Assembly (NCBI GenBank): GCA_007132495.1
Contig: SLOL01000109.1
Span: 1-35,379, forward strand
Reading direction: 5' to 3'
Source of the DNA: Balneolales bacterium
Lineage (GTDB): Bacteria > Bacteroidota > Rhodothermia > Balneolales > Natronogracilivirgulaceae
Length of the DNA: 35,379 nt
Shown: positions 25,660 to 33,875 of the stretch, piece after piece
Numbering within the stretch: the stretch's first letter is position 1
Layout: each line of letters opens with the position of its first letter
Position numbers and translations under genes: made by a program
The notes under the pieces: generated by a model
What the model was told of the DNA's origin: nothing
The model's input: only the letters and a program-made list of their open reading frames with translations
The model's database searches: none

Positions 25660-26913
25660 CTATAATGTGATACTTTTTAAATGAACAACATAATGTTTAA
25701 TGACGGGGGTGGTCAGGGCCATAATGTGCTTGCTGTCCGATGCCTTTGAAAATTCAACAGCCACATCGTCACCTTGCAGGATCCAGATGCCCTCTGTCTG
25801 ATACGTATACGCTTCACTGAGACTATAATCGTAGAACAGGTAACAATCAACAATTGTGTCCGATGGGGAGACTCCCATTTGCTCCAATTCACGGGCCGTT
25901 TTCTGTTTCCAGAGCCGGATCTGTTTTTCAGATGGTTTCTTATCCAGAAAGGTGGTCCTGAAAAAATCCCGGTTCAAAAATCTCCGGCATAAATCCGACA
26001 ACACCGGATATTTGGATGCCTGCCAATATTTCAGACTTATCAGTATGTCGTTATCGTCAAGACTGATAAAGGAATCGAGCAATTTTCTGCTGACCCTGCG
26101 GGAAGCATCCGGATTTTGTTTGATAAAATACTCCAACGCCGGCGAGTAAAAAGGCACATCCTTCTTATTGTCTAACAGGTGGCGCACATGTTTTAGTATG
26201 GCCAGCAGAAGTTTATCTCCGCCAAGTACTGTTTTGTGCAGATAGACCTGCATATACATCAATCGCCGGGCCACTATGTAGTTTTCAATGGCGTAGATCC
26301 CCTTTTTGTCGATCACAATATTGCCCTGGTGCACCCTCATGGTTCTGATGATGCGATCGATGCCGACCGCCCCCTCCTGAACTCCGGTGAACATGCTGTC
26401 TCTGCGGAGATAATCCAGGCGGTCAATATCCAGTTGTGAAGATATCAGTTGATGAAGAAATTTTTTGGGGTACTGATTTTTGAAAATCCGTATGGCGGTA
26501 TCCAGGCGTCCATCAAACTCCCGATTCAGTTCTTCCATGAGCAACAAAGTGATTTTCTCATGATGGGCATTGCGGATGATCCCGGACTCCAGGGTATGCG
26601 AGAATGGCCCGTGTCCGATATCATGCAACAGTATCGCAATAAGTGTACTCTCGAATTCCTGGTGGGTTATTGTGGTATCCCGCTCCTGAAGGTGATTTAA
26701 CACGCGCTGCATGAGTCCCAGCGCCCCCAAAGCATGTGAATAGCGGGAGTGTTCCGCACCGGGGAACACGGTATTTGCCAGTCCGAGTTGCCGGATACGT
26801 CGCAAACGCTGTACATACGGATGATCCAGCAGCTGGAGAATCAGCCCTTTGGGGACATTGATAAATCCGTGTACCGGATCTGTGAAAATTTTGTATTGCG
26901 TTGATCTGTCCAT
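25660..26913 (-). CDS. HD-domain phosphohydrolase (dNTPase/SAMHD1-like, YwfO type)
   Basis: A 417-residue metal-dependent HD-superfamily hydrolase. The metal-binding residues are in HSRYSHALG (His55/His60 region), LLHDIGHGPFSH (His97-Asp98) and LDIDRLDYLRRD (Asp162-Asp167). The opening FTDPVHGFINVP and the RLRRIRQLGLANTVFPGAEHSRYSH arrangement are those of bacterial SAMHD1/dGTPase-like proteins. Family members hydrolyse dNTPs, sometimes under nucleotide control, so dNTP pool adjustment is likely but unproven. ATG 26913 gives the expected N-terminus, with no Shine-Dalgarno sequence. It precedes the FecR-like gene by 13 bases and is divergent from the M42 peptidase. The last 120 residues carry no motif I can name. 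Confidence 0.9.
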   Translation of the reverse strand: MDRSTQYKIFTDPVHGFINVPKGLILQLLDHPYVQRLRRIRQLGLANTVFPGAEHSRYSHALGALGLMQRVLNHLQERDTTITHQEFESTLIAILLHDIGHGPFSHTLESGIIRNAHHEKITLLLMEELNREFDGRLDTAIRIFKNQYPKKFLHQLISSQLDIDRLDYLRRDSMFTGVQEGAVGIDRIIRTMRVHQGNIVIDKKGIYAIENYIVARRLMYMQVYLHKTVLGGDKLLLAILKHVRHLLDNKKDVPFYSPALEYFIKQNPDASRRVSRKLLDSFISLDDNDILISLKYWQASKYPVLSDLCRRFLNRDFFRTTFLDKKPSEKQIRLWKQKTARELEQMGVSPSDTIVDCYLFYDYSLSEAYTYQTEGIWILQGDDVAVEFSKASDSKHIMALTTPVIKHYVVHLKSITL

Positions 26914-27070
26914 GAAACAGGAGAATAAATGGTGATACGGTAGTGCAGGGATCTCAAAATAAATAATTATTCGGGATCTGTTCGTTCCTTTTTATGTTAT
27001 TTGCCGTTATTCTTCTTACCATAACTTCCGATGAAATTCGTTTTTCCTGAATTCTTAAACTGAAAGTTTT

Positions 27071-28147
27071 ATGGCGTTTGACAAGAAGTTGGAATCGTTT
27101 CTGGAGCAATTGTTGGTGACACCGAGTCCGGCCGGCTTTGAAAAGGCGGGCCAACAGGTCTGGGTGGATTATCTGAAACCGATCGCTGATACAATTGAGA
27201 CCGATTCATACGGTTCGGCTGCAGCACATATTCAAGTTGACCCTTCCGCATTAACGGTTATGCTGGAGTCTCACTGTGATGAGATTGGCATGATCGTCCA
27301 ACATGTTGATGACTCCGGATTTGTTTACATTAACAAACTGGGTGGTAGTGATCCGGCCATTGCCAGGGCGCGGAAAGTGTATATCCACAGCCGCGACGGT
27401 ATCGTCAGCGGGGTTATTGGTCACACCGCCATCCACCTGCAGGATCGCGGCAATGGAAAATTACCCAAGTGGAGTGATCTCTTCATAGATATCGGGGCGT
27501 CCAGCAGAGAAGAGGCTCTGGGGATGATCACTGTCGGAGATCCTGTTACCCTTGCGGAACAGTTTGAATATTTATCGGATGATATCCTTTGCGGACGGGC
27601 ACTAGATAACAGAATTGGTGGATTTATTCTTGCGATGGTAATGGAAAAGCTTCAGGAACGAAGAGGTGAGCTGCAGGTGAATGTCATTGCTCTGAACGCT
27701 GTACAGGAAGAAGTCGGTGGCTTTGGAGCAAGAATGATGGCTTATCGGTATGAACCCGATATTGCCTGTGTGACGGATGTTACGCATGCAACCGATACAC
27801 CAGGTATCAATCACAAAGAACATGGACTGGTGAAGCTTGGACAGGGGCCTGTGATCAATCATGGAGGAGCTAATCACATGAAAGTGCTCTCACACATTGA
27901 AAAAGTCGCAAAGGAGTTGGAAATCTCACTCCAGCATGAGGCCTCGGGTTCACGGACCGGTACCGATACAGACAGTATCTTTTATCAAAAGAGGGGGATT
28001 CCCAGTGGGCTGATCTCATTGCCACTACGCTATATGCACAGCCCTGTCGAAATGGTATCCGTTACGGATATTCTGATGTTGAGCAATCTCTTGACGGAAG
28101 TTGTGGCGGGCCTGGATAAAAATCAATCGTTTTCTATCTTTGACTGA
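27071..28147 (+). CDS. M42 family metallopeptidase (glutamyl aminopeptidase/deblocking type)
   Basis: A 358-residue dinuclear zinc/cobalt aminopeptidase of clan MH, typically a cytoplasmic, self-compartmentalising dodecamer that trims short peptides. Metal and catalytic residues are visible: His68 and Asp70 in ESHCDEIG, Asp179 in CGRALDNRIGG, Glu213/Glu214 in VQEEVGGFGA, Asp236 in CVTDVTH and His323 in RYMHSPVEM. All ligands are present, so it should be active. ATG 27071 gives the conserved start, with no Shine-Dalgarno sequence. It stands alone, divergent from the HD-hydrolase operon, and is followed 64 bases later by a strong terminator. The older family name (cellulase M) is misleading; the peptidase role is the better established one. 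Confidence 0.93.
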   Translation: MAFDKKLESFLEQLLVTPSPAGFEKAGQQVWVDYLKPIADTIETDSYGSAAAHIQVDPSALTVMLESHCDEIGMIVQHVDDSGFVYINKLGGSDPAIARARKVYIHSRDGIVSGVIGHTAIHLQDRGNGKLPKWSDLFIDIGASSREEALGMITVGDPVTLAEQFEYLSDDILCGRALDNRIGGFILAMVMEKLQERRGELQVNVIALNAVQEEVGGFGARMMAYRYEPDIACVTDVTHATDTPGINHKEHGLVKLGQGPVINHGGANHMKVLSHIEKVAKELEISLQHEASGSRTGTDTDSIFYQKRGIPSGLISLPLRYMHSPVEMVSVTDILMLSNLLTEVVAGLDKNQSFSIFD

Positions 28148-28211
28148 TCTGAACTGTAGTTTCCCTCCACCGTATATTTACTTATCTGCTGTTATACAGG
28201 CAAACATATAG

Positions 28212-28257
28212 AAAAGAAAAAAGCCATTTCGATGAGACGATTTGGCTTTTTTCTTTT
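28212..28257. terminator. Strong bidirectional intrinsic terminator
   Basis: A 15-base perfect stem pairs AAAAGAAAAAAGCCA (28212-28226) with TGGCTTTTTTCTTTT (28243-28257). The A-run/T-run ends make it work on both strands. It lies 64 bases after the M42 peptidase stop and 13 bases after the stop of the small histone H1-like gene on the minus strand. Confidence 0.85.
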
Positions 28258-28270
28258 AGAGAAATCAATA

Positions 28271-28444
28271 TCAGTCTTTCTTTTTGTTTTGAATATCCAC
28301 GCGAATATCCTGTGCCAGTTTTTTCAAATCCTGTAGTAATTTGCGAGACCGGGTACCAGCAGTTTTATTATTCTTGCTGTAGAACTTTTCCATATCCACC
28401 TCTAACTCATCGACCAAAGATTTTATTTCGCTGAATCTGTTCAT
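28271..28444 (-). CDS. Small histone H1-like (Hc1 family) protein
   Basis: A 57-residue protein translated from ATG 28444 to TGA 28271. The sequence runs MNRFSEIKSLVDELEVDMEK, then a lysine-containing centre with NKTAGTRSRKLL, then DLKKLAQDIRVDIQ and a basic KKKD tail. Short Hc1-family proteins of Bacteroidota share the pattern of an amphipathic N-terminal helix, FY..(K/N)NK.AGTR.RK, and LK.LAQ.IR, so nucleoid association is the family expectation. It has one of the few clear Shine-Dalgarno sequences here (GGAGAA, 5-6 bases before ATG), its own promoter candidate (28513-28542) and a terminator 13 bases downstream. These signals support a real gene despite its size. Family assignment rests on pattern recognition without a search. 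Confidence 0.82.
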   Translation of the reverse strand: MNRFSEIKSLVDELEVDMEKFYSKNNKTAGTRSRKLLQDLKKLAQDIRVDIQNKKKD

Positions 28445-28512
28445 GAATTTCTCCGTTTATTTAAATTTATGTCATTAAATCAGGAAGACGTGTGCCTTCA
28501 ATTGAATGAAGC

Positions 28513-28542
28513 TAAATATAAGATATCCATGATGTCAAGCAA
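28513..28542 (-). promoter_or_regulatory. Promoter of the histone H1-like gene
   Basis: On the minus strand TTG (28542-28540) is separated by exactly 19 bases from TATATTTA (28520-28513), one mismatch from TAnnTTTG. It lies about 68 bases upstream of ATG 28444, within the 171-base gap after the unknown gene ending at 28616. Confidence 0.5.
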
Positions 28543-28615
28543 TAAATCACCAAATAGGGCATAAAAAGCACTTTTATTGTGAAAATTTAATCAGAATCAG
28601 CAATAATTCATGGAT

Positions 28616-29248
28616 TTATTCTGAAATTCGAAGAAGGCGGGAAGTATCAGGAAGTTTTCCAAAGTCAGATGTAGCGCATAAAAAGCAATTATCCGGCAGA
28701 GGTTTCAGGTCAGAAGGTACCTTGTCCGTTATCCGGGACTTGTTGTCATTGGGTTCCCGGTTTTGATCCGGAACCAGTTCGGCATCATCGTCGGGGAATA
28801 TAATGAGGGTTTCCCAATGGAGCTGTTTGCGTAGCTTATCAGCGAGATGTGATAGAGGAACCGGTATTATACGGCGGGTTTTCTTATCCCGGACAAGATT
28901 GGAAATAACCAAATGGGTTGCGGCGGGCCGGTTGTCGATCCAGCCGGTTTCGATGGCCAATTGTTGATCATCACGTTCGATAATGCCTTTTTGGTATCCA
29001 TTGATACCGATAGCGGATATTCCGTTATCGGCAAGCAGAGCGATTATCCGGTGATTTAAATCCCGGGTGCTTCGAAGAACCGCATCATCACGCATCATAC
29101 CCATTTGTATGAGCCGGTCGGTGTATGGACTGTCTCCGTGGAGAATGATGCTCTTGCAGTCCTTTTGAAGAGCCATTGACTCCGCAAACGCCTTCATGAA
29201 AAAAGAGTGGTCAAGGTGTTGATGATCAAGTATCGCGATATACTGCAT
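28616..29248 (-). CDS. Protein of unknown function, possibly a degenerate amino-acid-kinase fold
   Basis: A 210-residue cytoplasmic-looking protein that I do not recognise with confidence. The first 95 residues follow the order seen in acetylglutamate kinase: a short N-terminal strand, a helix, SIILHGDSPYTDRLIQMGM (compare VHGGGP...LGI), then LNHRIIALLADNGISAIGIN (compare N..L...L...GI.A.G). The kinase phosphate-binding glycines (K-x-GG at the N-terminus and the HGGG run) are missing: the strand reads YIAILDHQHLD and the loop is HGDS. It should therefore not be an active kinase. The C-terminal third is polar and ends with a CFLC pair. It starts 15 bases after the cytidine deaminase stop, so the two are co-transcribed. 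A role tied to the deaminase is inference only. Confidence 0.55.
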   Translation of the reverse strand: MQYIAILDHQHLDHSFFMKAFAESMALQKDCKSIILHGDSPYTDRLIQMGMMRDDAVLRSTRDLNHRIIALLADNGISAIGINGYQKGIIERDDQQLAIETGWIDNRPAATHLVISNLVRDKKTRRIIPVPLSHLADKLRKQLHWETLIIFPDDDAELVPDQNREPNDNKSRITDKVPSDLKPLPDNCFLCATSDFGKLPDTSRLLRISE

Positions 29249-29263
29249 GACATTATTATTTCA

Positions 29264-30016
29264 TCATTTATGCTGTTTATACAAACTGGAGGCAACAAAC
29301 TGATAGGGTAGTAATGCCGATACCGGCAGCCGGGTAATTTCGTGTTCATTGTGATAGAGCACTACTTCCCCGTTTAACATATGTTCGGCCATGACCTGGC
29401 GGCAGGCTCCACACGGACTCACAAAATCGCTTTTGGGTGCATAAATATGTATCCTCGAGAACACTTTGGCACCGCATGAGAGGGCTTTGCTCATAGCCAC
29501 CCGTTCTGCACACAGCCCTTTTTGCCAATCTGCCAACTCCATATTGGCGCCTGAGAAAATCCCGATGTCCGTCTCCAGTAATGCGGATACAGGAAAGGTT
29601 GAATAGGGAATGACACATCGCTGTATCAGGGCTTGCAACCTGGAAAATGATACCTTTTTTTCTTCTGTTTGGAATATTCGGGCACCGCCGGCCATCCCGG
29701 GATCCGCTACTTCATTGACTTTCATCGGGTAGTACCCGCTCCATTCGCCTATCCTGTTCGGTTTTTTACGGTAAACGGTGTTACTTTCGTTCAGTTCTGC
29801 TTTTGGAATCACCAGCTTTACCGGCTCATCGCCCTCACTCAGACAACTGAACAGAGCCGTCTGAATCGCTTCCACTGACAGGGAAAACGAGATATTTTCG
29901 ATACGAACTCCGGGATAGAACAATCCACTTCTCCCAACCACCATACACATATCACAGTTACAGGAGTACGGCGTGTAACATCGTTTTTGGAGTTCCACCC
30001 AATTCATTGGTTGCAT
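29264..30016 (-). CDS. cdd: Two-domain cytidine deaminase with catalytic C-terminal half
   Basis: Zinc enzyme deaminating cytidine/deoxycytidine to uridine/deoxyuridine in pyrimidine salvage. This 250-residue protein contains two CDA-like halves. The C-terminal half (about 135-215) has the full motif set: VIPYSTFPVSALL, SGANMELADW, CAER (Cys169, Glu171) and PCGACRQ (Cys202, Cys205). The N-terminal half (about 12-62) keeps the fold pattern (CYTPYSCNCDMC, GVRIENISFSLSVEA) but has Ser-Val-Glu-Ala instead of Cys-Ala-Glu and no PCxxC, so it looks inactive. In E. coli Cdd the order is reversed, with an active N-terminal half. The N-terminal half also has four cysteines (13, 19, 21, 24). ATG 30016 is chosen; ATG 30007 is also possible. 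It is followed by the unknown gene. Confidence 0.85.
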   Translation of the reverse strand: MQPMNWVELQKRCYTPYSCNCDMCMVVGRSGLFYPGVRIENISFSLSVEAIQTALFSCLSEGDEPVKLVIPKAELNESNTVYRKKPNRIGEWSGYYPMKVNEVADPGMAGGARIFQTEEKKVSFSRLQALIQRCVIPYSTFPVSALLETDIGIFSGANMELADWQKGLCAERVAMSKALSCGAKVFSRIHIYAPKSDFVSPCGACRQVMAEHMLNGEVVLYHNEHEITRLPVSALLPYQFVASSLYKQHK

Positions 30017-30127
30017 GTGATTTAATAATTACAGATTCATCGGTTTATATATTCAGAATTCATTGACTTAAATGAATGACTCAAATGCTTGAAAATATCG
30101 TACGGATGCACGCCGCCGGCAGAATAA

Positions 30128-32524
30128 TCAGGGATGGAAGTGCTGGGTTGACCCTGTCGGTGCTTCACTGTTCAAGCGGTACTGTTTGGTTTCACCATTA
30201 TTCCAAAGTTGAAACTGGTCGTTATAGTGATCGGAAAAGATATTGGCGGTTTGTCCGGAAGAGAAGACAGAATAAGCTATCGGGTCCGGCCGGACAAACA
30301 TTGTTCGTTTTGATGTTGTTGCGGCATCAAGAGCAGGCGAGAGTCCGATATGAATATGGCTGGATTGTATCGTATGTGGTGAACCGGAAATAGAAACATT
30401 TCCACTTTTAAACAGGTTCCTTTCTGCAAGTCGGGCGACCCGGCTCTGCTCATGTGAAACGTCAAAAAGCGTAGCTTCGAATGCTCCATCAGCAACACGA
30501 CCCCATTGCCAGGCGTAAGGTTCCTCCGCATAATGTTCAATCAGATAGCCGGTAACATCATTCATACTCTCTGAAATCCACTCATCAAATGCGAGAGGGT
30601 GTTCCTCCGGCCAGGTGTCGGGCTCCAAAAGCAGGTTTTGAACAGCTGAAAAGGGAACATGAGGAGTGGTTAACAACATCTGCATTTCTGTATCGGACAT
30701 AAAGGGACTGTAAAGTTTTTCGGATGATTTGACCAAAAAGACCTCGAACAGGGTTGCGGCCGTTTCGTTGGACCGGAACTCATAATTCCAGTTTTGAAGG
30801 TATTCCAGTATCAGAACCGCCAGAGAGTCGGTGTGTGTCCTTTCAAGTGCTTGTAGTATCGGCGGCGTTAGCCTTGCAGCAAAGGGGGAATAGGTATCGT
30901 TATTCCATATTTCAACAATTTCGGTGGCAAGTCGGTCAGAAGGGGTCTGGTCGAAAAAATCAATAAACCGCTGTGAACGACTCCAGGGAGCATAAAAAAC
31001 AGAAGTGTATTGTTCGGAGGGTATCATTTCCGGATGCTGTTCCAGTAAAAATACAGGGTCGCCATTTTCACTGATCTCGCCTGGAAACAGAGATTCTGCA
31101 GACAGGTGGTCCGGTATTTCAGATTGATCCCTGATTTTAAGTGGATTGGGCCTGGACAGGGTCATTCCACCGGTGACCCTTCCTGCACGGCCATCGGCTG
31201 TTGCATAAAGGACCTGAACGGAGGGTGTTTGTATTTCGCTTACGTACTGTTCCAATTCGCCGGCATTCCAGGCCGTTGGGATGCCCATGTAAGCTCCTAT
31301 ATCGGACGAAGGGTGGAAGCCCGGCCAGTCATAGGCCAGATAAAGGTTATCGTTTTGTGACACTGCTACAATGGGACGTTCATCCGCTTTTCGCAGAATA
31401 AGCTGGTGTTCGGAGCCGTCTTTCAGCGACAGAAAATGGCGATCGAAGGCCACCTCTCCGGAGAGATAATCATAAATTCCTGCATCCCGCTTCCAGTCAA
31501 CCGGTACAGAAACGTCGGATAAAAAGATATTGCCTGAAATAAAGTCCCCGTCGTCGACAGGAAGAGGGTGAATGGACCAGGCCAGGGATTCGTTCTGGCC
31601 ATGAATTATTGCCGGAAAACCGGGTATGGTGATGCCGGATCGTATCCGGCCGCCGGAGTGGATGACCACTTCGTATCCCTGGTCCGGAAGGGTCAACGGT
31701 GATTCAACGGTCGTATTCACCACACTCAGAGCATTCGGGGACTGTGTGGAATAGGCAAATCCGGTACCCGAATACCCGGCTCGACCCGGATAAACGGATT
31801 GGGTGAAATCGAGATAATCGTTGAGCAGATTCCGGTAAGCAGAGGGATCCGGCTGCAGGGTATCAGCGGTGCCGAATAGATCCGAATGGGGAACCTCCAA
31901 TCCCGTCAGAATTCGTGTAAGCTCTTCATGGTTATGTTCATGAATCGCGTGAAAAGCCAGCTTGCTCCAGAAGGATTGCTGCTGTTGCCAGGCCCACAGA
32001 AGTTGTACGCCGACGGCATGCCAGGGCTTCCATTCCACGGGCCGGGCGCCACTGATCGTGAATTCAACAGGCAGATGTTTTCGGTTATCTTCCATGAACC
32101 GGTTCACACCAGCCGCATAGGCTTCCAGCAGCTGCTTGATTTCATCGGGCAGATTGTCGAATGATTCTCTTGCAATGTCACCGAAAGAGAGCGTAAGGTA
32201 AAAACGGTCCAGGTCAATTAAAGATTCATCGATTTCCCGCGAATGCAATCCCTCTAGCTTGTACTGTTTTTTTGTCATTTGCCAAAGCCGGTCCCGGGCA
32301 TGGAGATATCCCATGACCATCATCACATCAACTTCATGATCCGCTTCAATAGCGGGCACCTGATAGTGATCCCAGTTGACAGTGACATCACTCCGCAATC
32401 CCTCAAGCGAGATATCACGATCCAGAGATGGGGTCAGTTTGAAGAATGTCCAGTATATCGACAGTCCGGCCATTGCTACCAACAGAAGCAGGAACAGAAG
32501 AAGGACCTTCAGAGCGGATTTCAT
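30128..32524 (-). CDS. Penicillin acylase (S45) family Ntn-hydrolase homologue, nucleophile motif diverged
   Basis: A 798-residue member of the penicillin amidase/acyl-homoserine-lactone acylase family, exported by an N-terminal hydrophobic signal or anchor (residues 4-24). Family landmarks are GYLHARDRLWQM (72-83), the AYAAGVNRFM element (135-144), GARPVEWKPWHAVGV (159-173) and, in the beta-chain, GFPAIIHGQNESLAWS (302-317). Active members self-cleave before a serine in a GSNxW motif. The equivalent place here reads YSGTGFAYST (251-260), with no Gly-Ser-Asn, so it is either inactive, unprocessed, or uses Thr254. ATG 32524 is preferred over the open frame upstream (32587), which runs into the lysA leader. 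It is transcribed divergently from lysA. Substrate is unknown. Confidence 0.82.
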   Translation of the reverse strand: MKSALKVLLLFLLLLVAMAGLSIYWTFFKLTPSLDRDISLEGLRSDVTVNWDHYQVPAIEADHEVDVMMVMGYLHARDRLWQMTKKQYKLEGLHSREIDESLIDLDRFYLTLSFGDIARESFDNLPDEIKQLLEAYAAGVNRFMEDNRKHLPVEFTISGARPVEWKPWHAVGVQLLWAWQQQQSFWSKLAFHAIHEHNHEELTRILTGLEVPHSDLFGTADTLQPDPSAYRNLLNDYLDFTQSVYPGRAGYSGTGFAYSTQSPNALSVVNTTVESPLTLPDQGYEVVIHSGGRIRSGITIPGFPAIIHGQNESLAWSIHPLPVDDGDFISGNIFLSDVSVPVDWKRDAGIYDYLSGEVAFDRHFLSLKDGSEHQLILRKADERPIVAVSQNDNLYLAYDWPGFHPSSDIGAYMGIPTAWNAGELEQYVSEIQTPSVQVLYATADGRAGRVTGGMTLSRPNPLKIRDQSEIPDHLSAESLFPGEISENGDPVFLLEQHPEMIPSEQYTSVFYAPWSRSQRFIDFFDQTPSDRLATEIVEIWNNDTYSPFAARLTPPILQALERTHTDSLAVLILEYLQNWNYEFRSNETAATLFEVFLVKSSEKLYSPFMSDTEMQMLLTTPHVPFSAVQNLLLEPDTWPEEHPLAFDEWISESMNDVTGYLIEHYAEEPYAWQWGRVADGAFEATLFDVSHEQSRVARLAERNLFKSGNVSISGSPHTIQSSHIHIGLSPALDAATTSKRTMFVRPDPIAYSVFSSGQTANIFSDHYNDQFQLWNNGETKQYRLNSEAPTGSTQHFHP

Positions 32525-32615
32525 GAAACGCGAAAATATGTGTAAGTTTGGTGCAGTTGAAAATAACGTACAAATTACAAATTCCATAGCAGAAGGTTTT
32601 TCTCAAATCACAGAT

Positions 32616-33857
32616 ATGCATCCTGTTCCGGTAGACCCAGATCGGCTTATTGCCATTGCCCAAAAATGGGGCACTCCCACCTATATATATCTTGAAAAGC
32701 TGATCCGTGAACGGTGCCGCAAACTGATCAATCTCTTCCCGGACCTCCCGGTTTCATGGCTATATGCGATAAAAGCGAACGACAATCCACATCTCATGGA
32801 CATTATCGCCGACGAGGGACTGGGTTTTGACACGGTGAGTTACGAGGAGGTGCTTCTTTGCAGGAAGATCGGTGCCGAGCCGCACCATATTTTCTACACA
32901 GAGAATAATATGACCGATGCCGAGATGAAAGGTGCCGTGGAGCAGCAAGTCATTCTGAATATCGGCTCATTGAGCAGGCTGGAAGCTTTTTGTGATACGT
33001 TTCCCGGGTCGAGTTGCAGTATCCGGATTAAACCCGATATCGGGGACGGCCATCACGCCAAAGTGGACACCGGTAATGAGGACAGCAAGTTCGGTATACG
33101 GCTGGATCAGCTTTCCGAGGCTATTGCTTATGCCGAAAAAAACAGGGTTGCGATAAAAGGGATACATGCTCATATAGGAAGCGGAATCCGTGAACCGGAA
33201 AACCTTTTGTATGAAATCAATGTCCTCCTTGATCTGGCCCGTTTATTTAATGATCTCGAGTTCATCAACTTTGGCGGGGGTATTCCGATACCATACCGAT
33301 CTGATGAACCCGATTTTGATCTGAACAGGTTTGCGGAGCTTGCGTCCGGACGCCTGAAAACGTTTATCGGCGAGGAGGGCCGGCCGATCCGTTTTTTATT
33401 TGAACCCGGACGATGGATTGTCGGTCCGGCAGGTATTCTGCTTACACAGATCAATACGGTAAAAGATCAGGGCCGCAAAACGTTTTTGGGAACGGATACC
33501 GGCTTCAATCACCTCCTGAGACCGGCTCTGTATGATGCCTATCACGGTGTCGTCAATATCAGCGCTCCCTCCGATGCCGAAACCAGGGTGTACGATGTTG
33601 CCGGGAATATTTGTGAAAGCGGAGACATTCTGGCTACTGACCGGGAGATGTCCGAGAGCAAAACCGGTGATTATCTGGCCATTCTGGATGCCGGCGCTTA
33701 CGGCATGACCATGGCTTCTCTGTATAACCGAAGAGCGTTGCCGGCCGAAATTTTGATCACCGGAAAAGGATTCCACAAAGCAATCCGCCAAAGAAAGACA
33801 CCGGAACAGACTGTGGATGAATTTCTTCAGGACACCGGATACTCACAAAAGAAATGA
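32616..33857 (+). CDS. lysA: Diaminopimelate decarboxylase
   Basis: PLP-dependent fold III decarboxylase making L-lysine from meso-diaminopimelate. Motifs in order are WGTPTYIYLEKLI, the PLP lysine Lys53 in WLYAIKANDNP, GIHAHIGSGI, FINFGGGIPIPY, the substrate arginine in FEPGRWIVG, the Cys-Glu pair in NICESGDIL and DAGAYGMTMASLYN. The family normally runs 400-430 residues, and ATG 32616 gives 413 with the usual lead-in. The frame is open far upstream and has ATGs at 32523 and 32538; these would overlap or abut the acylase start codon and leave no promoter space, so 32616 is preferred. ltaE starts 18 bases after the stop. Lysine/DAP flux also serves the cell wall made by the penicillin-binding protein. 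Confidence 0.92.
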   Translation: MHPVPVDPDRLIAIAQKWGTPTYIYLEKLIRERCRKLINLFPDLPVSWLYAIKANDNPHLMDIIADEGLGFDTVSYEEVLLCRKIGAEPHHIFYTENNMTDAEMKGAVEQQVILNIGSLSRLEAFCDTFPGSSCSIRIKPDIGDGHHAKVDTGNEDSKFGIRLDQLSEAIAYAEKNRVAIKGIHAHIGSGIREPENLLYEINVLLDLARLFNDLEFINFGGGIPIPYRSDEPDFDLNRFAELASGRLKTFIGEEGRPIRFLFEPGRWIVGPAGILLTQINTVKDQGRKTFLGTDTGFNHLLRPALYDAYHGVVNISAPSDAETRVYDVAGNICESGDILATDREMSESKTGDYLAILDAGAYGMTMASLYNRRALPAEILITGKGFHKAIRQRKTPEQTVDEFLQDTGYSQKK

Positions 33858-33875
33858 AAGCTTGATTACAGATTC

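Noticed and set aside
28558-28688. 12-base repeat GCATAAAAAGCA at 28558-28569 and 28677-28688
   Set aside because: Twelve-base matches are expected many times by chance in a window of this size, and no hairpin or target-site duplication accompanies it.
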